Shown here one piece after another: positions 34,619 through 43,672 of a stretch of 64,000 nt of DNA. Position numbers and translations under genes: made by a program. The notes under the pieces are model-generated. The model did no database searches. It saw only the letters and a program-made list of their open reading frames with translations, and was not told the origin of the DNA. Source of the stretch: Paenibacillus_AB hodogayensis (GTDB lineage: Bacteria; Bacillota; Bacilli; Paenibacillales; NBRC-103111); the NCBI RefSeq assembly GCF_039536325.1, contig NZ_BAAAYO010000011.1, positions 62,001-126,000 on the forward strand, given 5' to 3'. Position 1 is the stretch's first letter; every line of letters starts with the position of its first letter.

Positions 34619-35215
34619 TTACTCATTCTGACTTTTTATCCATCCAATAACTCTACCTGTAATCTTATCTTTAGGTAACGGTTCCGTAAATCCACCTCTC
34701 CACCATACATCACTGGCCAGTAGATATTGACCATCCAGGAGCACTGTTTCTTTGTCCATGCTCAGTGCTTTGTCGGTTCCATTAATAAATCCGTTTGTGT
34801 AATACTCTTTCCCATAAAAGGTGTCAAGTACCCGGCCATTAATATATATTTGGCCTTTTTTCACCAAAAGGGTTTCCCCCGGCAGAGCAACGACTCTAGC
34901 GACATCATATCCCTTTCTTTTTTTATTGCTAATCTCCTCTTCCTTTGCATCTGTCTTAAAATAGACTACATCGCCCCTTGAGATTTTTTGACTCTTATAA
35001 TAATCAAGATCTATAACCAGAGTTGAGTTTGCAGCGTACTGCTCGGAGCGATACATACCGTCATGATTAATAAGATGTGTGATTTGATTAGACTCTTGCC
35101 GTTCCATTAGAGGCAGCTCATATTGGGTAATTCCATCTACTATTGCTTTTTTATTATCACACCCGGATAAGATCACGAAGGCAATAGCCGCAATTATTAG
35201 ATAACATTTACGCAT
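34619..35215 (-). CDS. Signal peptidase I-like lipoprotein lacking the catalytic dyad
   Basis: 198 aa. The start MRKCYLIIAAIAFVILSGCD gives a lipobox (LSGC), so it is probably lipid-anchored. The body aligns by eye with S26 signal peptidases: KISRGDVVYFK, then YDVARVVALPGETLLVKKGQ and IYINGRVL. But the Ser motif SMxPT is replaced by HDGMYRSE, and the general base Lys of VKRIIGLPGD is Ala (DVARVVALPGE). Both catalytic residues are therefore missing. Start at ATG 35215, with GGAGG 5 nt upstream. Base composition is AT-rich against its neighbours, suggesting transfer. Possibly a binding or inhibitor protein; function unknown. Confidence 0.75.
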   Translation of the reverse strand: MRKCYLIIAAIAFVILSGCDNKKAIVDGITQYELPLMERQESNQITHLINHDGMYRSEQYAANSTLVIDLDYYKSQKISRGDVVYFKTDAKEEEISNKKRKGYDVARVVALPGETLLVKKGQIYINGRVLDTFYGKEYYTNGFINGTDKALSMDKETVLLDGQYLLASDVWWRGGFTEPLPKDKITGRVIGWIKSQNE

Positions 35216-35584
35216 TGCAACCTCCACTTTAAAATAAAAATTTTCATTACCATGAAGTTGTGTAAAGTAAAATAAAGCATCCGCTACGGAGATGCTTTAT
35301 TTGCTTTATTATGTTTTTGCTGTTTCATAATAGTTATTTTAGCATCTCTTACATCAACCATATAAACAAACTTTTAACTGTTTAATTTTCTTAATTTTAT
35401 CAACTTTGATTTCATGTAGTATTTTTCCTTCCGAGATGAAACTGGACCGAATCGAGCCTCTGCGAATTCCCTCCGTCCATAAAATCTTTATTTGTACTTG
35501 ACCCCGGCATAACAAATACATCTCATACTGACGAAGATGCCAATTGCGTGACCGAGGTTTTTACCGTTAGGAGTGAGCGAAAGC
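35216..35584. other. AT-rich intergenic region with a perfect 12-bp inverted repeat
   Basis: About 370 bp. AAATAAAGCATC (35270-35281) pairs perfectly with GATGCTTTATTT (35291-35302), followed by GCTTTATT on the plus strand. It looks like a terminator, but no gene ends next to it, so it may be a relic. The right part should hold the promoter of the Ugp-type operon; a TTGACC box near 35500 is a weak candidate. Confidence 0.5.
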
Positions 35585-36544
35585 GTGAGCCTCATGGAAG
35601 AACAACTTACACGAATTTCCGCCAATAGGCCGAAACCCGCCGTCGTTGGCCGTACGTCAAGTCTGGCCCGGCTGCGCCTGCAGGAAAATATGCTGGCCTA
35701 TGGCTTTATGGCCCCTTCTCTGCTGCTATTCGGCCTGTTTTTGTTTTATCCGCTGCTGAAGTCCGTTTATTTAAGCCTTCATCTCACCGATCCGAGGGGA
35801 CGCATCGCCGCCTTTGCCGGCTTGGACAATTTTCGGGAGCTGTTTCTGTCGGAGCGCTTTTACCAAAGCCTGAAGGTAACGTTATCCTTCACTCTGCTCA
35901 CCGTGCCGACCTGCATCCTGCTTGCGCTGCTGCTGGCCGCCCTTACGCAGTCCAAACTGCGCGGCATGCGCATCTTTCAATTTATTTTCTCGCTGCCTAT
36001 CGCCATCTCGTTCGGCACGGGCTCCGTCATCTGGATGATGTTGTTCCACCCAACCGTCGGCACGCTCAATTATTTCTTGGGCCTCGTTGGGGCTTCTCCC
36101 GTCGGCTGGCTCACCGATCCCGCCTGGGCGCTGCTGTCGGTCTCGCTGATGACCGTCTGGATGACGCTCGGCTTCAACTACATCGTGCTGTTAAGCGGGT
36201 TGCAGGGAGTGCCCGAGGAGCTGTACGAAAGCGCCAAAATCGACGGCTCCGGCCCGATTCGGACGTTCCTGCAAGTTACGCTGCCGCTCGTATCGCCCAC
36301 CCTGTTCTTTGTAGCGATCGTCTCGGTCATCGGCGCCTTCCAGACGTTCGGCCAAATTCACATTTTGACCAAGGGCGGCCCGATGTACACGACGGACGTC
36401 ATCGTCTATAACATTTACCAGGATGCCTTCGTGAATTTCCGGTTCGGCATCGGTAGCGCGCAGGCCTTGGTGTTGTTCGCGATCATCCTGATCCTCACCT
36501 TGCTGCAGTTCGCCTTTCTGGAGAAGAAGGTGCACTACCAATGA
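35585..36544 (+). CDS. Sugar ABC transporter permease (UgpA/MalF type)
   Basis: About 319 aa, six membrane segments beginning MLAYGFMAPSLLLFGLFLF. The EAA loop is VPEELYESAKIDGSGPIRTF. The closing LFAIILILTLLQFAFLEKKVHYQ is typical of UgpA-like permeases. The start is uncertain: GTG 35585 lies 11 nt after AGGAG, an earlier GTG at 35573 overlaps the ribosome site, and ATG 35594 is 20 nt away. The next permease overlaps by 4 bp (ATGA). With the two genes downstream it forms an importer for glycerol-3-phosphate or a sugar. Confidence 0.92.
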   Translation: MSLMEEQLTRISANRPKPAVVGRTSSLARLRLQENMLAYGFMAPSLLLFGLFLFYPLLKSVYLSLHLTDPRGRIAAFAGLDNFRELFLSERFYQSLKVTLSFTLLTVPTCILLALLLAALTQSKLRGMRIFQFIFSLPIAISFGTGSVIWMMLFHPTVGTLNYFLGLVGASPVGWLTDPAWALLSVSLMTVWMTLGFNYIVLLSGLQGVPEELYESAKIDGSGPIRTFLQVTLPLVSPTLFFVAIVSVIGAFQTFGQIHILTKGGPMYTTDVIVYNIYQDAFVNFRFGIGSAQALVLFAIILILTLLQFAFLEKKVHYQ

Positions 36545-37362
36545 CTTTGCGCCTCCAACATACCGTCGTTTACGTCCTGCTCGTCATATGCGCCGTTCTG
36601 GTGCTGTATCCCTTGTTCTTCACCTTCTCCGCAGCCTTTATGACTCCGGCGGAATCGTCGTCCTATCCGCCCAAGATGCTGCCCGGAGGACTGTACTGGG
36701 ATAATTTCGCAACGGTCGTTCAGCTCGTGCCGATCTTCAAATTCATTGCCAACAGCGTCCTCATATCGACCGCCATCATGGTCGGGCAACTGCTCACGGC
36801 TAGTACGGCTGCATACGCCTTCGCTTTTTTGAGATTCGCGGGCAAGGGCGTGCTGTTCACTTTGTTTTTGTCCACAATGATGATTCCTTGGGAAGTCACG
36901 ATGATCCCCAATTATTTGACCGTCAAAAGCTGGGGCTGGCTGGATAGCTACCAGGGGCTGATCGTTCCGTTTCTCGCCACGGCGTTCGGCACGTTCTTGC
37001 TGCGCCAATTTTTCATGCAGCTGCCTTCCGAGCTGTTCGAAGCGGCGCGGATCGACGGCTGCGGCCATGTGCGGCGATTTTTCCGAATCGTGCTGCCGTT
37101 GGCTCGTCCGGGGCTGGCTACGCTTGGCGTCTACTCGTTCCTTACGCATTGGAATATGTATTTGTGGCCGCTCCTGATTACCAACGGGCAGCAAATGCGC
37201 ACGGTCCAGATCGGCATCAGCATGCTGCAATTCGAGGAAATGACGTCGTGGAATCTGGTATTGGCGGGCGTCACGCTGGTGATGCTGCCTTCCCTGCTGC
37301 TGCTCGTGCTCGGCATCAAGCAGTTGGTGAGGGGCATTACGGCCGGGGCAGTCAAAGGCTGA
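36541..37362 (+). CDS. Carbohydrate ABC transporter permease (UgpE/MalG type)
   Basis: 273 aa with six membrane segments. Its EAA loop is LPSELFEAARIDGCGHVRRF. The segments YPLFFTFSAAFMTPAESSSYPP and MMIPWEVTMIPNYLTVKSWGWLDSYQGL are hallmark UgpE/MalG regions. It is coupled to the preceding permease by an ATGA overlap and followed 172 bp later by the binding protein. No ATPase gene is present, so a shared MsmX/UgpC-like ATPase is expected. Confidence 0.93.
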   Translation: MTLRLQHTVVYVLLVICAVLVLYPLFFTFSAAFMTPAESSSYPPKMLPGGLYWDNFATVVQLVPIFKFIANSVLISTAIMVGQLLTASTAAYAFAFLRFAGKGVLFTLFLSTMMIPWEVTMIPNYLTVKSWGWLDSYQGLIVPFLATAFGTFLLRQFFMQLPSELFEAARIDGCGHVRRFFRIVLPLARPGLATLGVYSFLTHWNMYLWPLLITNGQQMRTVQIGISMLQFEEMTSWNLVLAGVTLVMLPSLLLLVLGIKQLVRGITAGAVKG

Positions 37363-37534
37363 TTCGGACCAGGCCGGCAAGATAGCCCGGAGCCATACTA
37401 CTCCAGTCGAAAATACCGGCTTCGCCAGCCCGGAAAAACGCCGCCGACACGGTCCGCGCTGGCCATGAAGAGAAATAGCTCGCCCACCGGGCGTTCTATA
37501 TAATTAACCATGATAAAGGGAGAGAAGACGAACA

Positions 37535-38917
37535 ATGACAAGGTGGAGCAGAAATAGCGCAATAACGCTTTGGATCGCCATCGTGATGCTTTTCCTGGCA
37601 GCTTGCGGGGGAACTTCTCAACCAACGACGACAGCGTCCTCGGGGACGGACAAAGGAACCGCCCCGGCGTCCGCAGCAAGCAAAGAACCGGTTAAAGTCG
37701 TATGGTGGCATTCGATGAGCGGCGAGTTGGGCAAAGCGATCGACAAACTTGTTGCCGACTTCAATGCATCCCAGAAGGATGTCGTGGTTGAGGCTGTGTT
37801 CCAAGGCACGTATGACGAGAGCCTGAACAAAATGAAAGCGTCCATGGACTCCAAGAGCGGTCCCGCTCTGATTCAGGTATTTGAAATCGGCAGCCGCTTT
37901 ATGATCGATTCCAAAGCGATTACGCCTATGCAAAAGTTTATCGACGCGGACAAATTCGATTTGTCCCAGCTGGAAGAAAACATTCTCAACTATTATCGGA
38001 TCGACGGCAAGCTGAATTCGATGCCGTTCAATACCTCCAATCCGATCCTTTATTACAACAAAGACATGTTCAAAGCCGCAGGCTTGGACCCCGAGAAGCC
38101 TCCAGTGACATATGAAGAAGTAGCGGCCGCTTCCAAAGCTCTGACGAAAGACGGCAAATACGGCAATTCCTTTGCCATCTACGGCTGGTTTATGGAGCAA
38201 TTTTTCGCCAATCAAGGGGCCGAACTGCTCAACAATAATAACGGTCGCAAAGGTCTGGCTACCGAATCGATGCTGAACAGCGACGCCGGCATCAAAACGC
38301 TGACTTGGTGGAAGCAAATGGTCGACGATAAAGTTTCCTTGAACCTCGGTCGGAAAACCGACGATACGAAAAAAGCCTTTATCGCCGGTCAAGTGGCAAT
38401 GACGCTCGACTCCACCGGTTCTCTGCGGGGCATCGTCGACGGCGCGCAAGGCAAATTCGAAGTGGGCACGGGCTATTTGCCAAAGCCGTCCGACGCCAAG
38501 GATGGCGGAGTTATCGTAGGCGGCGCAAGCGTCTATATCTTGAACAACCGCAGCGAAGCGGAGCAGAACGGCGCCTGGCAGTTTATCAAATTCCTCGCCG
38601 AGCCTAAGCAGCAAGCGTTCTGGCATGTGAACACAGGCTATTTCCCGATTACCAAAAAAGCGTATGACGAGCAAATCGTCAAGGACAACCTGGCCAAGTA
38701 CCCTCAGCTTAAAACGGCCGTGGATCAGCTGCATGCCACCAAAGCGAACACCGCGACTCAAGGGGCGGTCATGGGCGTCTTCCCGGAAGCCCGCCAGCTT
38801 ACGGAGAGCGCGATCGAAGAAGTGCTCAACGGCAAGAAGCAGCCGAAGGATTCGCTCGATAACGCCGCCAAAGAGATTACAGGGAAGCTAGGGACTTATA
38901 ATAAGACAGTGAAATAA
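37535..38917 (+). CDS. Extracellular solute-binding lipoprotein (UgpB-like)
   Basis: 460 aa. Signal peptide with lipobox MLFLAACGG. UgpB-like segments: VVWWHSMSGELGKAIDKL at the start of the mature domain, PILYYNKDMFKAAGLDPEKP, WHVNTGYFPITKKAYD, and GAVMGVFPEARQLTESAIEE. UgpB proteins bind glycerol-3-phosphate or its diesters, released from phospholipids, and feed phosphate scavenging. Similar sugar-binding relatives exist, so the ligand is likely but not certain. AAGGGAGAG lies upstream of the ATG. It has its own terminator at 38935. Confidence 0.92.
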   Translation: MTRWSRNSAITLWIAIVMLFLAACGGTSQPTTTASSGTDKGTAPASAASKEPVKVVWWHSMSGELGKAIDKLVADFNASQKDVVVEAVFQGTYDESLNKMKASMDSKSGPALIQVFEIGSRFMIDSKAITPMQKFIDADKFDLSQLEENILNYYRIDGKLNSMPFNTSNPILYYNKDMFKAAGLDPEKPPVTYEEVAAASKALTKDGKYGNSFAIYGWFMEQFFANQGAELLNNNNGRKGLATESMLNSDAGIKTLTWWKQMVDDKVSLNLGRKTDDTKKAFIAGQVAMTLDSTGSLRGIVDGAQGKFEVGTGYLPKPSDAKDGGVIVGGASVYILNNRSEAEQNGAWQFIKFLAEPKQQAFWHVNTGYFPITKKAYDEQIVKDNLAKYPQLKTAVDQLHATKANTATQGAVMGVFPEARQLTESAIEEVLNGKKQPKDSLDNAAKEITGKLGTYNKTVK

Positions 38918-38934
38918 TGAGCGCCCGTACAAAT

Positions 38935-38974
38935 CAGGCCTCCGGAAACGTTCCGGGGCCTGGTTTTTTAGTTT
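38935..38974 (+). terminator. Intrinsic terminator of the Ugp-like operon
   Basis: CAGGCCTCCGGAA pairs with TTCCGGGGCCTG (one bulge) and is followed by GTTTTTTAG and a further T-run. It lies 18 bp after the binding-protein stop and before the convergent aldehyde dehydrogenase gene. Confidence 0.88.
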
Positions 38975-38996
38975 CTTTTTAAATTTTCACTGGAAA

Positions 38997-40430
38997 TTAC
39001 GCAAGAACAGCGTCATGGCCCAGAATCGCCTTCGGCTCCAAATACTCTTCGATGCCGTACGTACCATGTTCCCGTCCGATGCCGGATTGCTTGAATCCGC
39101 CGAACGGGGCATTCGGTTCGTCATGGAGGCCGTTGACGGATATGCGTCCGGCCACGATTTGCTCGGCGACCCGATTTCCCCGCTCCGTACTGCCAGAGAA
39201 AACGAAAGCTTGCAAGCCGTACGGCGTATCGTTTGCGATCTCGATCGCTTCGTCTTCCGTCCGGTAAGTAATGATAGACAGAACCGGTCCAAATACTTCT
39301 TCCTGCGCGATAGTCATATCGTTCGTTACATTAGCGAACACCGTAGGCTTAACGAAGTAGCCTGCATCGAATCCTTCAGGGCTGCCTTGGCCGCCAGCTA
39401 TCAGTTCAGCGCCATCTTCGATCGCCTGCCGGATATAATGTTGGACCCTGTCGTACTGCTTCTGATTCACCATGGGGCCAATGAGTGTAGCTTCATTCCA
39501 GAGATCCCCGACTTTTATATCATCGATGACGGACGCCATCAACCGCTTGACTTCCTCCAAGCGAGATTCCGGAACGATTATCCGCGTACCGGCCAGACAA
39601 GCTTGGCCGCTGTTGATGAAGCCGGCGCTCACCGCAAGCGGAACCGCTTTAGTCAAGTCTGCATCGTCCAGAATAACCGTCGGCGATTTGCCGCCGAGTT
39701 CAAGCGTGACTCGCTTCAGATGAGCGGCCGCTCCTGCGGCGATTCGTTTGCCTATTTCAGTCGATCCCGTAAAGGCCATAACGAAAACATCTGGATGGCG
39801 CGTTAGCTCCTCCCCGACGACTTCTCCCTTGCCGTTCACGATATTGACGACACCCGCTGGGAGAGCCGCTTCATGAATGGCTTCCATAAAAATTTGCGTT
39901 TGCTTTGCACTTAACTCGCTTGGCTTCACGACCAGCGTACACCCCGCGGCAAGAGCCGGCGCGATTTTGTTAGCCAGATGTGTCGCATTTGCATTCCAAG
40001 GCGTAATCGCCCCGACGACACCGATAGGCTCCATCCGTACTCTCGCTTTACCGGCAGTTCGTGAAAATGAAAACGATTCTAGATTTTCCTTCGTATGCAC
40101 AAAGGCGTCGGCAGCTATTCGGGTCAGCATTCTGGCCACCGATACCGGCGCACCGTATTCCTCGACCGTTGCCTCCGTCAGTCTGTCTAAACGATTCATT
40201 AGGGAACGATGCAGACGCAGCAGCATATCGGCTCGTTCCTGAACGGTCGTTTTTGAGAAAGTCTTGAATGCCGACTTCGCCGCCGCGATCGCAAGCCGCG
40301 TATCTTCGACGTTTCCGAGCACCACTTTGCCAGTTACTTGTTTGGTCGCAGGATTGATAAGCTCCAGTTCCTCTGTGCCTATCGGTTTGATTATTTGACC
40401 ATTTATATAGACCCTATCAAACATATTCAT
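38997..40430 (-). CDS. NAD(P)-dependent aldehyde dehydrogenase
   Basis: 477 aa. Family motifs are intact: IGVVGAITPWNANATHLANK, the cofactor loop FTGSTEIGKRIA, the Glu in VTLELGGKSPTVIL, and the catalytic Cys in NSGQACLAGTR. EVFGPVLSIITYRTEDEAI and NAPFGGFKQSGIGREHGTYG lie in the C-terminal third. Oxidises an aldehyde to the acid; the substrate cannot be read from sequence. Two 13-bp direct repeats lie within 65 bp upstream of the ATG and may be operator sites. Confidence 0.95.
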   Translation of the reverse strand: MNMFDRVYINGQIIKPIGTEELELINPATKQVTGKVVLGNVEDTRLAIAAAKSAFKTFSKTTVQERADMLLRLHRSLMNRLDRLTEATVEEYGAPVSVARMLTRIAADAFVHTKENLESFSFSRTAGKARVRMEPIGVVGAITPWNANATHLANKIAPALAAGCTLVVKPSELSAKQTQIFMEAIHEAALPAGVVNIVNGKGEVVGEELTRHPDVFVMAFTGSTEIGKRIAAGAAAHLKRVTLELGGKSPTVILDDADLTKAVPLAVSAGFINSGQACLAGTRIIVPESRLEEVKRLMASVIDDIKVGDLWNEATLIGPMVNQKQYDRVQHYIRQAIEDGAELIAGGQGSPEGFDAGYFVKPTVFANVTNDMTIAQEEVFGPVLSIITYRTEDEAIEIANDTPYGLQAFVFSGSTERGNRVAEQIVAGRISVNGLHDEPNAPFGGFKQSGIGREHGTYGIEEYLEPKAILGHDAVLA

Positions 40431-40831
40431 TGATTGTTCCTCCCGACAATTTGATTTGTTATCTTAGACACCCAAGAGGCGTGATTTGTTATCTGCCGGG
40501 TTAGTGTATCCGGCTAGATACATCATAATCCTTAAAGCGCACTTTAAGTCAAGGGTTGAAAACGAGCTCACCCAACCAATAAAAGGATAGGGATGCGGGG
40601 ACGGGCTACTACCCCTGATTCAGCGAACAACTCATAAAATAACCTCGACTTGTTCAGCAATAATTTCAAAATTCAATCGACCAAGAGCGGGGCAAAAGCC
40701 CGTACCGTCAAGCTTCAAGGATCGCCGACTCAACCATCGGTTGAGAATGATAGTAAGCCTCCATTACCAAAAAGGCTTATCTCCATTATAATTGGATATA
40801 TGTTCCAATATCAAGAGAGGGTGTCGCCTAA
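40431..40831. other. Divergent intergenic region with two 13-bp direct repeats
   Basis: About 400 bp between the aldehyde dehydrogenase gene and the XRE regulator. TGATTTGTTATCT occurs exactly at 40452-40464 and 40482-40494, starts 30 bp apart (about three helical turns), close upstream of the dehydrogenase start. This suggests side-by-side binding of one regulator. The rest shows no gene. Confidence 0.55.
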
Positions 40832-41647
40832 GTGGTTGATTCACGCAAAGTAGGGGTCATTATCTATGAGCGCCGTTCGCAAAAAGCCTGGACGCAGGAG
40901 CAGCTTGGCATAAGTCTCGGCGTATCGGCGCAGGCGGTCTCGAAATGGGAAAAGGGCGATTCGTTGCCGGACGTGGCCATCTTGCCTCAATTGGCTCGTC
41001 TACTTGAGTGCACAGTCGATTATTTACTCGGGAGCAGGAGTACGCTGCATCATCTGCTGCCGCAAATCGACGCGCAATTATCCAGGCTGAAGGAAGAAGA
41101 AAAAATTGATTTTATCGGCCAAATCATTCATGCCATCCGGCCGCCGCAGGCACGCCGCTTGCCGGACAGCACCAAGCCGAATACGACCTTCCTGATGATC
41201 GGTAACCGCAGCGTGATGTGGTGGGTAAAGCAAAAATCCGTGTTCATCGCCACAGAGGACTATTTGCGGCAATCCAAAGCGGCTTTGGCAACAGATATCG
41301 ATTTCCCGCTGAATTTGATTCCGCCCGACCCTATGAAGGTGCTAGCCGCTCTGATCCCAGATCAGCTTGCCAATCCGCCCGATTATGTGATATCGGAAAG
41401 CACGATTCGGGCCGGACTGTCGGACGACTTCGATTTTCACGCGACGATGGATGCCTGCATTGAGCTTGGATTTGCGGAACGCATTCGCGGAGGGTATCGG
41501 CTGAACCTGAAGGGGAGCTTTGCCATGCGCGTGCTGTCGATACTGAATGCGGTGCTTAACGAGAGAGCAGGCACCTCGGTCGCCTATCCGCCGCAAGGAG
41601 AAGAGAAGGATGCGCGCACACCGATAAAGGAAGAAAAGGAGCGATGA
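40832..41647 (+). CDS. XRE family helix-turn-helix regulator
   Basis: 271 aa. The N-terminal Cro/C1-type HTH covers residues 6-62 (IIYERRSQKAWTQEQLGISL, VSAQAVSKWEKGDSLPDVA, LLECTVDYLLG). The C-terminal 200 residues include a basic linker and a domain I do not recognise. The start is GTG 40832, preceded by GAGAGGGTG. It ends 1 bp before an ATG that opens the solute-binding protein gene, so the two form an operon. It probably controls that gene or a distant importer. Confidence 0.87.
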   Translation: MVDSRKVGVIIYERRSQKAWTQEQLGISLGVSAQAVSKWEKGDSLPDVAILPQLARLLECTVDYLLGSRSTLHHLLPQIDAQLSRLKEEEKIDFIGQIIHAIRPPQARRLPDSTKPNTTFLMIGNRSVMWWVKQKSVFIATEDYLRQSKAALATDIDFPLNLIPPDPMKVLAALIPDQLANPPDYVISESTIRAGLSDDFDFHATMDACIELGFAERIRGGYRLNLKGSFAMRVLSILNAVLNERAGTSVAYPPQGEEKDARTPIKEEKER

Positions 41648-41648
41648 G

Positions 41649-43004
41649 ATGAGTGGAATGGGGAAGATGAGGCGGACCGGGCTCGGGCTCGGCATAGCCG
41701 TTTTGCTTGCCTTGGCCGGATGGCGGGGCAGTCTCAAGGAACAGGCGACCCTACCTCTCCCAGACAACGCCCGGAAAAGCTTGTCAATCGTGTACTGGAG
41801 CGAGAAGCAGTTCATGGATGAGTACGGCGCTTCGTACAAAATACACAACCCGAACGTCGACATCCGCGTTATTCCGATGATGGTGTTCGAGACGGGGAAA
41901 GCCGCTCGTGCGATTGAAAATTCCGTTATTCTGGAGCAGAAGCCCGATCTGATCTACAGCCCCTCGCTCGTTACCGAGCAAGTTAAGGCGGGAAAGCTGC
42001 TGGAGCTGACCGCGCTTATGAAGCAGGATCAGATCGAGCTGAGCCAGTTTTCCGAAAGCGCGCTGGAAGCGCTTCGCCAGACGGGCGGAGGGAACCTGTT
42101 ATCGCTGTCCCCCACCCTTCAAACCGCAGCGTTATATTACAATAAAACGCTGTTCGACCGGTTGCAGCTCCCGTATCCGTCGGACGATATGAGCTGGCCC
42201 TCCCTCTTGCAACTGGCCAAAAGCGCGGCTAGGACGGAGGACGGCAAGCAGCTGTACGGGCTGGACAATAACAGGTCCCCTAGGATTTGGTTAAGTGATT
42301 ATACGACGAGCATAGGCGCGGCTGCATTCAGCACCGATAATCGCGAGGCGAAATATACGTCGCCCGAATTCAAGGCGGCTTTCGATGAAGCTCTCGACGC
42401 TTTCCGCAGCGGAGCGGTCTACTTGCCTCCTGAGACGAGCGAGCCCACCAAGACGACGACCGAGCGTTTACTGAGAAATAAGTTTATTGCCGGAGAGGCT
42501 GCCATGCGGATCGACACGCCTGGGTTTATAAACGACCTGTTGAATGCCGCCACGCTCGGAATTCCTTCGTTCGACTGGAAAATCGTGACGGAGCCGGTCG
42601 ACCCGAAGCGCCCCGGACAATCGTCCAGCGTACTGGTGGGCGATCAGTTCGCCATTATGTCCGATTCTCCGAACCAGCGGGCGGCGTGGGAATTCCTGAA
42701 ATTCATAACTGGACCGGATATGGCCGCCCAACTGGCAAAAACGAAGCCCGGCGTGCTGTCGATCCGGAACGAAGCGATTCGTTCGATTGAGGGGCGAACG
42801 CTGGACCCTTTTTACGCACACAAGCCGTTTCAAACGATGAGCTCTCGATTCCCCCAGCCATTAGCCAGAAGCATTTCGCAAATATCTGACGAAGAGATGC
42901 TTGACATCCTCTATGGCCGCTCGACCGTGGACGCCGGCTTGCAGTCGATGCAGAGCAGGGTGCAGACTGCTATCCACCAATATGCGATGTCCGATGCGAA
43001 GTGA
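41649..43004 (+). CDS. Extracellular solute-binding protein with a degenerate lipobox
   Basis: 451 aa. The mature part is a family 1 binding protein: SLSIVYWSEKQFMDEY, KPDLIYSPSLVTEQVKAGKL, TAALYYNKTLFDRLQLPYPS, MRIDTPGFINDLL and RAAWEFLKFITGPDMAAQLA. The signal peptide ends VLLALAGWRGS: where a lipoprotein would have LAGC there is LAGW (TGG). The protein may therefore be released or anchored by the uncleaved helix. No permease is adjacent; the only partner is the upstream XRE regulator, so it might work with a distant permease or as a sensor input. Confidence 0.87.
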   Translation: MSGMGKMRRTGLGLGIAVLLALAGWRGSLKEQATLPLPDNARKSLSIVYWSEKQFMDEYGASYKIHNPNVDIRVIPMMVFETGKAARAIENSVILEQKPDLIYSPSLVTEQVKAGKLLELTALMKQDQIELSQFSESALEALRQTGGGNLLSLSPTLQTAALYYNKTLFDRLQLPYPSDDMSWPSLLQLAKSAARTEDGKQLYGLDNNRSPRIWLSDYTTSIGAAAFSTDNREAKYTSPEFKAAFDEALDAFRSGAVYLPPETSEPTKTTTERLLRNKFIAGEAAMRIDTPGFINDLLNAATLGIPSFDWKIVTEPVDPKRPGQSSSVLVGDQFAIMSDSPNQRAAWEFLKFITGPDMAAQLAKTKPGVLSIRNEAIRSIEGRTLDPFYAHKPFQTMSSRFPQPLARSISQISDEEMLDILYGRSTVDAGLQSMQSRVQTAIHQYAMSDAK

Positions 43005-43131
43005 CGAACGCCGATATTCATGGAGCGTATGAATCCCCTTGATGCTAAACCTTATTTCCGGACATCAAACCCAAAAGCAAGAAAAAAACGAGCAAATTTC
43101 AGGAGATTACTCCTGGGATGAGCAAACGAAA

Positions 43132-43157
43132 AAGGAGCTGCCGCGTAAGAGCTCCTT
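43132..43157. terminator. Hairpin after the orphan binding-protein gene
   Basis: AAGGAGCT (43132-43139) pairs with AGCTCCTT (43150-43157). It sits between the convergent binding-protein and metallochaperone-like genes and has an A-run on the left, so it fits the minus-strand transcript best. A second small dyad CAGGA...TCCTG lies at 43100-43115. Confidence 0.55.
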
Positions 43158-43222
43158 CACTATCGTACCCGTTAGTTCAATCACACCGCACTGTGTCTAC
43201 CATATAGGTTTTTTGCTTACAA

Positions 43223-43672
43223 CTATTTGAGTCCTCGTACAAAAGCATTCACATTGCCTAAGCAACAAGCACCTTGAGGGTTATTTACCTCACACCCACA
43301 ACGACCAGCTTGAACATGAGCTTTGATGTGATCAGCAGGTTTTAGGTCTGTGTTAATGGCTTGAAGAAGTCGCTCTCTCGTCCAATCAAAGCAGTAACAC
43401 ACAGGCACATCTGCCCTCTGATTTTTTTGATACACTGGCACCTTTATGTCATTCTCCACAAACGATTGCGAATGGTTCCCGCTGAAGTAGACGATAGAGC
43501 AAGAAGGATTAGAACAAAAAACGTAAGTGTTATCTGGCTCAATGATTTCTAATGCCGACGCTTTTAGCAGGGACTTAAGCGTTATGAGTTGCACGTTTTT
43601 ACCCTTTTCACCACATGTAGGGCACTCCGTTTTTACGGCTTCTGTACTATTAGATGGTGCACAACAATCCAT
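43223..43672 (-). CDS. CopZ-like iron-sulfur/zinc metallochaperone-type protein without HMA domain
   Basis: 149 aa, rich in Cys. The N-terminal half has CPTCGEKGKNV and CSNPSCSIVYFS, resembling the zinc-binding domain first seen in archaeal CopZ. The C-terminal half has PVCYCFDWTRERL and GRCGCEVNNPQGACCLGNV, the four-Cys pattern of BFD-like [2Fe-2S] domains. The copper-binding HMA domain of full CopZ is absent. Family members deliver or reduce metals, and stand-alone copies occur near mercury and copper genes. AGGGAGTGACTTCAA precedes the ATG. AT-rich, at the edge of the accessory island. Confidence 0.85.
   Translation of the reverse strand: MDCCAPSNSTEAVKTECPTCGEKGKNVQLITLKSLLKASALEIIEPDNTYVFCSNPSCSIVYFSGNHSQSFVENDIKVPVYQKNQRADVPVCYCFDWTRERLLQAINTDLKPADHIKAHVQAGRCGCEVNNPQGACCLGNVNAFVRGLK

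Noticed and set aside
43100..43115. CAGGA...TCCTG dyad resembling the core of the hairpin at 50741-50765, considered as the other end of a mobile element
   Set aside because: Only the short CAGGAGAT-TCCTG core is shared; the arms differ and the 11-bp iterons near 50.8 kb are absent here.
43039..43230. 63-codon frame after the orphan binding protein
   Set aside because: It runs through terminator-like hairpins at 43100-43157 and has no credible product.
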